DNA from: Euryarchaeota archaeon UBA538
GTDB taxonomy: Archaea > Thermoplasmatota > Poseidoniia > Poseidoniales > Thalassarchaeaceae
Direction: 5' to 3'
Assembly (NCBI GenBank): GCA_002499325.1
Contig: DALC01000104.1
Location: forward strand, 1-15,641
DNA length: 15,641 nucleotides
The notes beneath the pieces are model-generated. The model was not told the DNA's origin. It saw only the letters and a list, made by a program, of their open reading frames with translations, and made no database searches. Positions 1 through 6,368 of the stretch are shown piece after piece. How positions within the stretch are numbered: the first letter of the stretch is position 1; each line of letters starts with the position of its first letter. A program made the position numbers and the translations under genes.

Positions 1-725
1 ACTGCAGATGAAGCACCAAAGAAGTATACCTTCCCGCCTCTCCTGGCAGAATTGTAAGATCTCATTAGATTACTCCCGCCTACTGGATCTATGGCGTGAT
101 GAACGCCCTTTCCATCAGTCATTTCTTTGCAAATCTTGACAAAATCCTCGGATTCTCTGTCTACAAACTTGACTCCCATGGACTCTACGAACTCTCTCTT
201 TGATGCAGAGGCCGTTCCTATTACTATCGAGGCCCCTGCGACTTTACACAATTGAGCAACTGCAGTCCCGACTCCCCCAGCGGCATGGTGGATTAGAACC
301 GAATCTCCGGGGGATATTCTTCCTAGGTGGAATAGAATATGATATGCGGTGCCATACGTAACCGGAATTGCAGCTGCCTGATCAAAAGTTATAGAATCTG
401 GTAACTTGAATACTCTTTTACTGGGGATTGAGATCTTCTCAGAATAGCCTCCAAATCCAGTCATTGCTAGAACCCTGTCCCCAACCTCAAAATCATCAAC
501 TCCTTCCCCTGTATTGGTTATTACTCCAGATGCCTCATAGCCAGGCGTAAATGGAAAATCAGGATTTGCCCCGTATAGTCCTTGCCTCATCATCAAATCT
601 GCAAAATTTATACCCGCCCTATGAATTCTGACAACCACATCCCCTTTTGCAGCCAGTGGCTCCTCTGTATCGATTATTTCTATGGAATCAACGCCTCCAA
701 TCTTCGGGTAAATTACCTTCTTCAT
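1..725 (-). CDS. NADPH:quinone oxidoreductase, zinc-independent MDR family, VAT1-like (partial, 3' end missing)
   Basis: This gene probably makes a cytoplasmic NADPH-dependent quinone or enone reductase. The reading frame opens with ATG at 725 and runs without a stop to the window edge (241 codons plus 2 bases), so the C-terminus is missing. Visible features are the GroES-like N-terminal half with NFADLMMRQGLY at about residues 40-51 and TPGYEASG near 60-67, followed by a Rossmann half with AAGGVG at 148-153 and GTASASK near 170. These patterns resemble the VAT-1/quinone oxidoreductase branch of the medium-chain dehydrogenases. The catalytic-zinc cysteines and histidines of alcohol dehydrogenases are absent. 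It starts 14 bases after the nitroreductase stop and is probably cotranscribed with it. The substrate cannot be read from the sequence. Confidence 0.88.
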   Translation of the reverse strand, partial: MKKVIYPKIGGVDSIEIIDTEEPLAAKGDVVVRIHRAGINFADLMMRQGLYGANPDFPFTPGYEASGVITNTGEGVDDFEVGDRVLAMTGFGGYSEKISIPSKRVFKLPDSITFDQAAAIPVTYGTAYHILFHLGRISPGDSVLIHHAAGGVGTAVAQLCKVAGASIVIGTASASKREFVESMGVKFVDRESEDFVKICKEMTDGKGVHHAIDPVGGSNLMRSYNSARRGGKVYFFGASSA

Positions 726-739
726 ATTAGCACCATTTT

Positions 740-1312
740 CTAGGGAAGGTACTTCCTAATATCAGAAGAACTCCTTTTTTCTATCTTGGGTATAGACTCA
801 GGATAGCCAGCCTTCAGAAATCCCACAACCCTCTCCTTTTCTCCGTCAATCCCAAGCGCATTGTAAGTGGATGGGTGCCTTGTTACACTTCCAGTACTCC
901 ACTGAGATCCAATGCCCATATCCCATAGCGAGAGCACTAGATTATGTAGAGAACAAACAGTGGCCGCATAGTCCTCTTCCTCTCTGAATGAATCCTGAGG
1001 GCTTAGTTTCGTTGTGACCGCAATCAGGGCAGGGACATCCATAATTTTCGAAACTGCTCTGTTGACAGATTTATTGGCCCCATCCCCGCCATCTTTACTC
1101 GTCTTCTCTCTGGCCATGGAGATTACCGTTGGTAGAAGCTTGCGCCTCGTCTCTAGGCCCAATACATAGTAATTCCAAGGGTGTGTTTGCTTATGGCAAG
1201 GGGCATTACTGGCAGCTTTGAATGCCATCTCAAGGTTTGACTTTTCCACAACTCTCTCTGTGAATCTGTAAACAGTTCTTCTACCATTCAGATTATCTTG
1301 GACAGAAGTCAT
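740..1312 (-). CDS. Nitroreductase-family FMN-dependent oxidoreductase
   Basis: The 190-residue product is the size of a small nitroreductase-fold flavoprotein that binds FMN and uses NAD(P)H to reduce nitro compounds, quinones or similar acceptors. Seen in sequence: the N-terminal Arg-Arg of the FMN phosphate site (RRTVYRF, 11-17), the family block SNAPCHKQTHPW (35-46), a hydrophobic PALIAVTT strand (94-101), GIGSQWSTG (133-141) and the C-terminal GFLKAGYP strand (164-171). It resembles the single-domain YdjA-like branch. The start is 8 bases after the stop of the pterin dehydratase, with a short AGGA element 6 bases upstream of the ATG. With the downstream quinone reductase it forms a pair of redox enzymes. 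The physiological substrate is unknown. Confidence 0.85.
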   Translation of the reverse strand: MTSVQDNLNGRRTVYRFTERVVEKSNLEMAFKAASNAPCHKQTHPWNYYVLGLETRRKLLPTVISMAREKTSKDGGDGANKSVNRAVSKIMDVPALIAVTTKLSPQDSFREEEDYAATVCSLHNLVLSLWDMGIGSQWSTGSVTRHPSTYNALGIDGEKERVVGFLKAGYPESIPKIEKRSSSDIRKYLP

Positions 1313-1320
1313 GGAAATTC

Positions 1321-1650
1321 CTAGTCCAGAAGGTCTAATTTAGCAGCCAGAATGAAATCCGACTCGGTTAGGCCATTAATCTTGTGAGTCCAGATAACTA
1401 CCTTAACTCTGCCCCAACCAAATTCAAAGTCAGCGTGATGACCTTCATTCTCGCATATTTCGCCTGCAGAATTTACAAATTCTAAAGCTCCAACAAAATC
1501 CTCGAAGGCCCATGACCTCTCAATATGGCGATTATCAATTATCTTCCAATTCTGATCTATTTGCACCAACAGTTTTCTTGCCTCCTCCTCATTCAGGGGA
1601 GGGACTCCACCCATACAAGGCACACATTCCTTATTTTCTAAGCCGCCCAT
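1321..1650 (-). CDS. Pterin-4a-carbinolamine dehydratase (PCD/DCoH family)
   Basis: The product dehydrates 4a-hydroxytetrahydropterin, normally to recycle the pterin cofactor of aromatic amino acid hydroxylases; in organisms lacking those it has been linked to molybdopterin metabolism. From the chosen start it has 109 residues, the usual family size. It carries the N-terminal ECVPCMGGVPPL block (8-19), the catalytic His pair in EGHHADF (His71, His72), the conserved WTHK (His89) and GLTESDFILAAKLD (93-106). An in-frame ATG at 1686 would add 12 residues and overlap the upstream gene by 32 bases. The ATG at 1650 is preferred because family members begin close to the Cys-Pro-Cys block and it lies 4 bases after the upstream stop. 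No hydroxylase is visible in the window, so its partner is unknown. Confidence 0.9.
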   Translation of the reverse strand: MGGLENKECVPCMGGVPPLNEEEARKLLVQIDQNWKIIDNRHIERSWAFEDFVGALEFVNSAGEICENEGHHADFEFGWGRVKVVIWTHKINGLTESDFILAAKLDLLD

Positions 1651-1654
1651 TTTT

Positions 1655-2092
1655 TCAACCCCATAAGTGACTATCCATTCCGCCATCAGCCAACTGCTCT
1701 GCTTTTTCTTGCATACTCGATCTGCGCCTCATATCCTCTTTCTCGAAAGTCATCATCTCCCTGTCCTCCAGATATGGAACTCTCATGTGTGCAATTAATC
1801 TTACCTCTACTATTACATCTCGGGCTATAGATCTGAAAACTCCGTTTTCATCCATGATTTCCACTGCATTCCTAGTAGTTCCAATTAACATCCCTCTTGC
1901 GATACTTTCGCTATCAGTGGAAATTGCCCTTGAATCGATTATTATCTCGATGATATCATCTTTCCTCAGACCTGCGCTACGGCTAGAAAGAGGTCCATGA
2001 AATACATCCTGAATATCATCTAATTTAGGTGAACCGTGGGCTTGGTGAATCTTAATCGCCCAATCGGGCAGTGTACTTGATATGTCAGGCAT
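1655..2092 (-). CDS. Hypothetical protein, central beta-rich segment
   Basis: I do not recognise this 145-residue protein. It has no signal peptide or membrane segment. The N-terminal 45 residues look loosely structured (Ser/Pro/Asp rich). Residues 46-103 alternate hydrophobic and polar residues as several short beta strands, with a strand turn at GTTRNAVEIMDENGVF (71-86), reminiscent of a small SH3- or Lsm-like barrel. Residues 109-136 are a highly charged, probably helical tail rich in Glu, Arg and Met. It is the first gene of the minus-strand run leading to the pterin dehydratase, and ends 4 bases before that gene's preferred start. There is no Shine-Dalgarno sequence before its ATG, so it may be translated from a leaderless transcript. 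A real gene is supported by packing and continuity, not by homology I can name. Confidence 0.7.
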   Translation of the reverse strand: MPDISSTLPDWAIKIHQAHGSPKLDDIQDVFHGPLSSRSAGLRKDDIIEIIIDSRAISTDSESIARGMLIGTTRNAVEIMDENGVFRSIARDVIVEVRLIAHMRVPYLEDREMMTFEKEDMRRRSSMQEKAEQLADGGMDSHLWG

Positions 2093-2200
2093 GAGCTAAC
2101 GGCGAGGTCCATGTAGAAAAAGGGCATGATTTGAAAATCCTTACAATTTCTGGCTACTGTCTTGAATAGGAATGGGCTGGTCGTAGAGTCAGGAAGACAC
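2093..2200. promoter_or_regulatory. Divergent promoter region between the hypothetical gene and the NOG1-type GTPase
   Basis: These 108 bases lie between two genes read in opposite directions, so promoters for both should be here. The minus-strand gene has no ribosome-binding site. A T-rich stretch reading TTTTCTACAT on the minus strand (2120-2111) sits about 19-28 bases upstream of its ATG, where a TATA box of a leaderless transcript would be expected, but the match is weak. On the plus strand AGGAAG at 2191-2196 is a clear ribosome-binding site for the GTPase ATG at 2201. No operator or riboswitch was recognised. Confidence 0.4.
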
Positions 2201-3235
2201 ATGGCATCTATCGAATGGAGGAAAATCCCGACTGTCCTAAAAACAGACGAGATTCTTGATAAGGCTTTCAGAAAGGCCAGTAAACAGTCGGATACGGTAG
2301 AAGACCCCGACAAGTACCATAGAGTTCGGAAACAGATGAACAAGATGGTACAGTCAGCCGCATCGGTAATTGATACTACACTCATAGCATATGTTGAGAG
2401 ATGGCCAAGTCTGAACGCACTTTCAGAATTCGACCAAGCCCTTGTAGATGCCGCGGTAGGGAATGACAATTACAAAAAGAGTCTGGGAGCTATTCAATGG
2501 GGTGCTGAGAGAGTAAGGTCGATAGCCGCCGATACACAAAGAAAAATTCTGAGACTAAGGGACATTGACGGATTTCATCAGGCAAGAAGATCTGCATATG
2601 GTAGATTCTCATCTATAATAGAGCAAATTTCTCCTGAAATTGAATGGCTAGGAGAGGCACGAGATATACTAAGGAAGTTGCCCTCCATAGACTCCAATGA
2701 ACCATGCATTGTCGTGGCTGGATCCCCCAATGTCGGCAAATCAGCCTTGATTACCTCTCTATCCAGCGGAGAGCCAGAGGTAGCGGCTTATCCATTCACA
2801 ACTAAGCAATTGCATCTTGGTCACTTTATGCATCGTAGAAGAAAATACCAGATGGTCGATACCCCTGGCCTTCTTGATAGGCCAATGGTGGAGAGAAATA
2901 ATATCGAGATGCAGGCAATAGCAGCCTTAGAGAATGTTGGCGATGTACTGTTATTTTTGATAGACCCAACGTCAGAAGCGACAACTAGTTTGGAAGAACA
3001 AATGAGTCTTCTCGAAGAAGTAAGTGGCTTGATGTCAGAGAGAGCGATTCTAGTTGTCCATAGTAAATCAGATTTGCACAAATCTACAGAAATTGAAAAT
3101 AAAATTGCCATCAGCTCTGTAACGGGAGAAGGAATGGAACATCTGAGGGAAAGACTTGTTGAAATGATAGCCGTCGATGAAATATCTGACCCCCTTAACC
3201 TTCCGGATAACTGGCCTAGAAACGATTTGACCTAG
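2201..3235 (+). CDS. NOG1-family GTP-binding protein (OBG-HflX-like superfamily)
   Basis: The 344-residue product matches the layout of archaeal NOG1 GTPases, thought to act in large ribosomal subunit assembly. The N-terminal 165 residues are mostly helical. The G domain follows: G1 GSPNVGKS (174-181), G2 threonines in PFTTK (198-202), G3 DTPGL (220-224), G4 SKSD (288-291) and G5 SSVTGEG (305-311). The G4 motif has Ser where NKxD normally has Asn, an uncommon variant. ATG at 2201 is chosen because AGGAAG lies 4 bases upstream and the protein then opens with the family-like WRKIPTVLKTDEILDKAF; an in-frame TTG at 2162 would add 13 unrelated residues. The last codons overlap the convergent zinc-ribbon gene, the two TAG stops sharing the palindrome CTAG. 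Confidence 0.9.
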   Translation: MASIEWRKIPTVLKTDEILDKAFRKASKQSDTVEDPDKYHRVRKQMNKMVQSAASVIDTTLIAYVERWPSLNALSEFDQALVDAAVGNDNYKKSLGAIQWGAERVRSIAADTQRKILRLRDIDGFHQARRSAYGRFSSIIEQISPEIEWLGEARDILRKLPSIDSNEPCIVVAGSPNVGKSALITSLSSGEPEVAAYPFTTKQLHLGHFMHRRRKYQMVDTPGLLDRPMVERNNIEMQAIAALENVGDVLLFLIDPTSEATTSLEEQMSLLEEVSGLMSERAILVVHSKSDLHKSTEIENKIAISSVTGEGMEHLRERLVEMIAVDEISDPLNLPDNWPRNDLT

Positions 3236-3348
3236 TTTATGTGCCAAATATGTCCACACGTTGTGCAATACATATCGAAGCCACCAATGGAGATGGGTAG
3301 GCCCCCAATATCCATTTTCGAACCACATCCCGGACACCTGTCAGACAT
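3232..3348 (-). CDS. 38-residue zinc-ribbon microprotein
   Basis: A very short frame opens with ATG at 3348 and ends at TAG (3234-3232). The protein is a bare zinc ribbon: CPGC at residues 5-8 and CTTC at 28-31, with a Gly/Ile-rich stretch between and the ending GHIWHIN. The two CxxC knuckles separated by about 19 residues are the standard four-cysteine zinc site. GGAG at 3356-3353 lies 4 bases upstream of the ATG, which supports translation. It is 45 bases downstream of the two-TM protein gene and in the same direction, so it is likely the last gene of the UMP kinase run. The function is unknown; ribbons of this size often bind RNA or a protein partner. It falls below usual length cut-offs and is easily missed. 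Confidence 0.72.
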   Translation of the reverse strand: MSDRCPGCGSKMDIGGLPISIGGFDMYCTTCGHIWHIN

Positions 3349-3393
3349 AGCACTCCGAATAGGAATAGGTTATTCAAGCAATCTATACTCAAT

Positions 3394-3978
3394 TCACGCA
3401 TCCCTGAAACGCTTCCACATTTTTCTGAGGGGAAAGGCCATCTCACTAGCGCCCAGAAGTAGGGCTAATCCGATAGTGAAAAGTAATATTTCTACAAAAC
3501 CAGCTAGATGTATTTCAGGCTCAATAGTGACCAATTGTTCATCAAGGGTGGAGCCATCCTTTCCGGCGGTTACAAAACGATATTTGCCAGGTTCTAGTAC
3601 AAATTCCAGACTTCCATCCAGTGAATCAGGACCTCCTGCAATGAAATCAAAATCATCAGAAGTACAAGATGTTAAACCATTAGAATCAGGAGGGCACTCT
3701 TCCTTATATTTCGCATCAACGACTCCGATCCAGCTTCTATCCGGCTCGTCCCATTCCAACTTCATGCTTATTTCTAGTAGTATGAATGCGGGAGGGACTT
3801 CCAAGTCTTCACCGGTCATTCCAACAGGACAACCAACCGAATCATCAGTACAAGGTACAATAGGGACGTCTGTACGTGAATTTTCCACGTTTATTCCGAC
3901 TAGGCTACCCAGAACCAACAATATGCAGAGGCCACCCACAAGACCAGGAAGTATCGATAATATCCTAACCATATTCAT
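3394..3978 (-). CDS. Hypothetical two-TM membrane protein with cysteine-containing external domain
   Basis: I do not recognise this 194-residue protein. It has a hydrophobic segment at about 6-29, a polar acidic domain at 30-155, a second hydrophobic segment at about 158-177, and a short basic tail (LRKMWKRFRD). The basic tail suggests that both ends are cytoplasmic and the middle domain faces outwards. The middle domain has four cysteines (43, 50, 95, 105) that could form two disulfides, and a strand pattern near 122-153 (LEFVLEPGKYRFVTAG, then EQLVTIEP) like a small beta-sandwich. A run of six G at 3990-3985 lies 6 bases before the ATG and overlaps the stop of the preceding gene, so the two are probably translated together. 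An alternative ATG at 3972 would remove two residues. Confidence 0.75.
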   Translation of the reverse strand: MNMVRILSILPGLVGGLCILLVLGSLVGINVENSRTDVPIVPCTDDSVGCPVGMTGEDLEVPPAFILLEISMKLEWDEPDRSWIGVVDAKYKEECPPDSNGLTSCTSDDFDFIAGGPDSLDGSLEFVLEPGKYRFVTAGKDGSTLDEQLVTIEPEIHLAGFVEILLFTIGLALLLGASEMAFPLRKMWKRFRDA

Positions 3979-3989
3979 ATGAATCCCCC

Positions 3990-4307
3990 CTATGCCCCTC
4001 CAGACATCAACTGTAAGAAAATCAATAGGATAGCAATCCCCGGGAATAAATATAGCATTATTGTCAACCGTCTTCTAGAAGATTCTCTCTTCTTATTGTT
4101 CTCAATACAATCTTCATTGTCACAAACCGCAGGCTCTACCTCCAGAGAAATAGGTTTCCAACATACAACGCAGTGCCTGTGAGGTCTGATATCTATGGAC
4201 TTATTCGTGATTTTGCGTCTTTCAGATTGCCTTCTTTTGTTGGCCGCTTCTCTTGCTTCCTTTGCCGTCCTCATACCAGCATTGGCAATTCTATCGGCCC
4301 TGCTCAA
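3990..4307 (-). CDS. Zinc-ribbon single-TM protein, DUF2116-like
   Basis: The 105-residue product has a basic, helical N-terminal region (1-35, rich in Arg, Lys and Ala), a zinc ribbon with CVVC at 46-49 and Cys62 and Cys67, a basic stretch NKKRESSRRR (71-80), and one membrane helix at about 82-101 near the C-terminus. The zinc-ribbon followed by a TM helix resembles the archaeal DUF2116 family of unknown function; the assignment rests on layout only. The basic residues before the helix place the zinc ribbon in the cytoplasm. The start is TTG at 4307, 3 bases after the UMP kinase stop, with GGTGG 7 bases upstream; an ATG at 4274 lacks such a site. It lies between pyrH and the two-TM protein, all closely packed. 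Confidence 0.72.
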   Translation of the reverse strand: MSRADRIANAGMRTAKEAREAANKRRQSERRKITNKSIDIRPHRHCVVCWKPISLEVEPAVCDNEDCIENNKKRESSRRRLTIMLYLFPGIAILLIFLQLMSGGA

Positions 4308-4310
4308 CTT

Positions 4311-5015
4311 TTATCCACCCCTCACTTCTGTTCCTTGAAAATCTCCTCCAACAATTGCCTGTCTTATCAGATCTAAATTTCTCCCATCGAGGATATTCAA
4401 GGTTAGACCAGACTCAGAGGCATCAATAGCTCCAATCGGGTCAACTATTTGCGACGTTCCAGCCTTCGTGTGTTCAGAAGAGCCTATTATCTCCAATAAT
4501 TGACTGTGGGTCAAGGAATCAAATGGAATTGCATTTGGATTCGATTTTGGGTCACTGTCGAAAACTTTCGGTACATTGGTTGCTATTATGCACTTATCAG
4601 CACCAGAGGATATTGCAAAACGTATTGCAACTGCATCTGTAGTATGCCCGGGGTTTGTCCCTCCCATAACGACTACCTGCCGAGTTTCAAGGAGAAGAAC
4701 AGCTTCATCAACACTCTTCGGAATTGTACCGGAAACTGGAATTCCAGAATCTGATAGTGACTCTCTGACAATAGTGGCATTTAGTCTAGTTGCCGCAATG
4801 CCTATTTTATCGAGGTGAGACTCATCTGTAATCATCGGTCTAGCGAGCTCGATACCCTCTCTGGCAGGCGCTCCACCTCCGACCACGATACCAATTCTGT
4901 CGTTCATAGAGACCCTGTCCCTAATTACCGATATTAGTCCCTCCAGCCAGCTATGTCTTTCCTCAATCTCAGGGCGGAGCAGACTCCCTCCGAGTGCGAC
5001 AATCACGGTCGTCAT
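4311..5015 (-). CDS. pyrH: Uridylate kinase, archaeal type
   Basis: The enzyme phosphorylates UMP to UDP using ATP in pyrimidine nucleotide synthesis. It is a 234-residue amino acid kinase fold protein, close to other archaeal UMP kinases. Motifs seen: GGS at 9-11, VVGGG at 44-48, the uridylate-binding block MGGTNPGHTTDA at 117-128, the ATP-side strand TNVPKVFDSDP at 146-156 and KAGTSQIVDP at 184-193. The GGTxPGHTTDA block separates it from isopentenyl phosphate kinase and carbamate kinase of the same fold. It begins the minus-strand run, divergent from prf1, and is followed after 3 bases by the zinc-ribbon membrane protein. No strong ribosome-binding site precedes the ATG. Confidence 0.93.
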   Translation of the reverse strand: MTTVIVALGGSLLRPEIEERHSWLEGLISVIRDRVSMNDRIGIVVGGGAPAREGIELARPMITDESHLDKIGIAATRLNATIVRESLSDSGIPVSGTIPKSVDEAVLLLETRQVVVMGGTNPGHTTDAVAIRFAISSGADKCIIATNVPKVFDSDPKSNPNAIPFDSLTHSQLLEIIGSSEHTKAGTSQIVDPIGAIDASESGLTLNILDGRNLDLIRQAIVGGDFQGTEVRGG

Positions 5016-5076
5016 CGACTATCGAGCTGGGACGCCCCTTTCAATTCCTTTGCCCTAGCTGAGTCTAAGGGTTGAA
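5016..5076. promoter_or_regulatory. Divergent promoter region, pyrH / prf1
   Basis: These 61 bases separate the oppositely directed pyrH and prf1 starts and must hold control elements for both. I see no convincing TATA box or operator. AAGGG at 5067-5071 lies 5 bases before the prf1 ATG and may act as a weak ribosome-binding site. Confidence 0.35.
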
Positions 5077-6360
5077 ATGCTTCCCCTCCGGCCTTTAACT
5101 GGGGGTAGTGCCATATCCGACGAGATTGAAGTCCAGCAAAGGAGACTACGCCTCAAGAAGGCAGTAGAGGACCTGTCTACGATGAAGGGGATGGGTACTG
5201 AGCTAGTTTCGGTTGTTGTCCCTCCTGATCGTATGATAAGCGATGTTAGACATCAACTTTCCAACGAAGCTGGTCAAGCTGCAAACATCAAGTCTAAGTT
5301 GACTAGGAAGCACGTTTCCGATGCTATTGAATCAGCAATAGCCACATTAAATCGTTACAAGACCCCCGGAGAAAGAGGAATGGCCTTATTCGTAGGACAT
5401 GTCATTGTTGGAAATAATAAAACTAGACTAATGTCCACAGTCATCGATGATCCTCCCGAGGCCTTTACCTCCTACAGATACAGATGTGGATCTACATTTG
5501 AGATTAGTCAGCTTGAGGAGATGCTGATTGATAGGACTGCATACGGCCTTTTCGTTATAGACAGGTCAGAAGCAGCGTATGGACTAGCTAGTGGAAAGAG
5601 ATTACATTGCCAAGAGCATGTTACCTCATTAGTTCCTTCAAAGCATGGCAGAGGAGGACAGTCCGCACAGAGATTCGAGAGATTAATCGAGGAGGCAGCA
5701 GATAAATTCTTCAAGAAATCAGCAGAAAGAGCATCATCATATTGGCTTCCCATGATAGAAAATTTACAGGGCATAATTATTGGAGGTCCGGGAGCAACCA
5801 AAGATTACGTTGTGAAGAATGATTATTTTCACCATGAGATTAAGAAATTAATTAGGGAACCATTCTTTGATGTAGGTTACTCTAATGAAAGTGGCCTTAG
5901 AGAATTGGTTCAAAGAGCAGGCGGTCTTATGGACCAAATAGAATTAGATACTGAGAGAAAACTTGTTGATAGATTTTTGAGGGAAGTAATGCAAGCCCAC
6001 CCAAAGGCCACATATGGCGAGATGATGATTAGGAGTGCTCTGGACCAAGGTGCAGTTGAGAGGCTATTGCTGTCAGAAAATGTTAGGAAAAGGAGAGTAA
6101 TGTGGGTTTGTAGGCAATGTAAGTCTGAATGGGAAGGTACTCAAAGCAGAAGATCGGAAATCCCAGTATGTGCAAATTGCTCCTCTGAGGATGTCGTGGA
6201 GGATGCAGACAGATCTATGGATTTGATTGATGAATTGACTCAATTAGCAGGCCATACCTCGGCTTCCGTGACCTTGATTTCTATGGATACGGAAGAAGGT
6301 GCCACCTTATTTGATGCATTTGGCGGTATAGCGGCACTATTGAGGTACCCAATTTCTTGA
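5077..6360 (+). CDS. prf1: Peptide chain release factor aRF1
   Basis: The factor recognises all three stop codons in the ribosomal A site and triggers peptide release. The 427-residue product has the three-domain eRF1/aRF1 layout. The N domain carries NIKS (70-73) and the YRCGSTF form of the YxCxxxF stop-decoding motif (135-141). The middle domain carries the catalytic GGQ (193-195) within HGRGGQSAQRFERL. The C domain contains two CxxC pairs (Cys345/348 and Cys365/368), a probable zinc site in the minidomain. The residues before NIKS are Gln-Ala-Ala, where eukaryotes have TAS. The window uses TAA, TAG and TGA stops, as expected for one omnipotent factor. ATG at 5077 gives about 15 residues more than minimal aRF1s, but nothing in frame just downstream is better supported. 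It is coupled to argS. Confidence 0.97.
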   Translation: MLPLRPLTGGSAISDEIEVQQRRLRLKKAVEDLSTMKGMGTELVSVVVPPDRMISDVRHQLSNEAGQAANIKSKLTRKHVSDAIESAIATLNRYKTPGERGMALFVGHVIVGNNKTRLMSTVIDDPPEAFTSYRYRCGSTFEISQLEEMLIDRTAYGLFVIDRSEAAYGLASGKRLHCQEHVTSLVPSKHGRGGQSAQRFERLIEEAADKFFKKSAERASSYWLPMIENLQGIIIGGPGATKDYVVKNDYFHHEIKKLIREPFFDVGYSNESGLRELVQRAGGLMDQIELDTERKLVDRFLREVMQAHPKATYGEMMIRSALDQGAVERLLLSENVRKRRVMWVCRQCKSEWEGTQSRRSEIPVCANCSSEDVVEDADRSMDLIDELTQLAGHTSASVTLISMDTEEGATLFDAFGGIAALLRYPIS

Positions 6361-6364
6361 GGTG
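6359..6364 (+). promoter_or_regulatory. Ribosome-binding site fused to the prf1 stop codon; sets the argS start
   Basis: GAGGTG overlaps the TGA stop of prf1 (6358-6360) and is complementary to the conserved 3' end of archaeal 16S rRNA. GAGG lies 6 bases before ATG at 6369. This argues for that ATG rather than the in-frame TTG at 6357 as the argS start, and for coupled translation. Confidence 0.75.
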
Positions 6365-6368
6365 TAAT

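Noticed and set aside
1..725. Possible frameshift in the quinone reductase near bases 130-160
   Set aside because: A first reading suggested an extra base, but re-reading the complement gave one continuous frame from ATG at 725 to the window edge with family-like sequence throughout.
2020..2469. Minus-strand open frame of 149 codons
   Set aside because: It overlaps both the start of the GTPase and the end of the hypothetical gene, has no recognisable motif, and would cover the divergent promoter region.
3239..3982. Long plus-strand open frame of about 247 codons
   Set aside because: It lies opposite the two-TM membrane protein and zinc-ribbon gene, has a low-complexity Ser/Pro-rich translation with no motif, and no ribosome-binding site. 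It is a shadow frame.
4311..5015. Assignment as isopentenyl phosphate kinase
   Set aside because: The fold is shared, but the GGTxPGHTTDA block and the KAGTSQIVDP segment match archaeal UMP kinase.
6357..6368. TTG at 6357 as the argS start
   Set aside because: It overlaps the prf1 stop and would put the ribosome-binding site inside the gene. ATG at 6369 is correctly spaced from GAGGTG.
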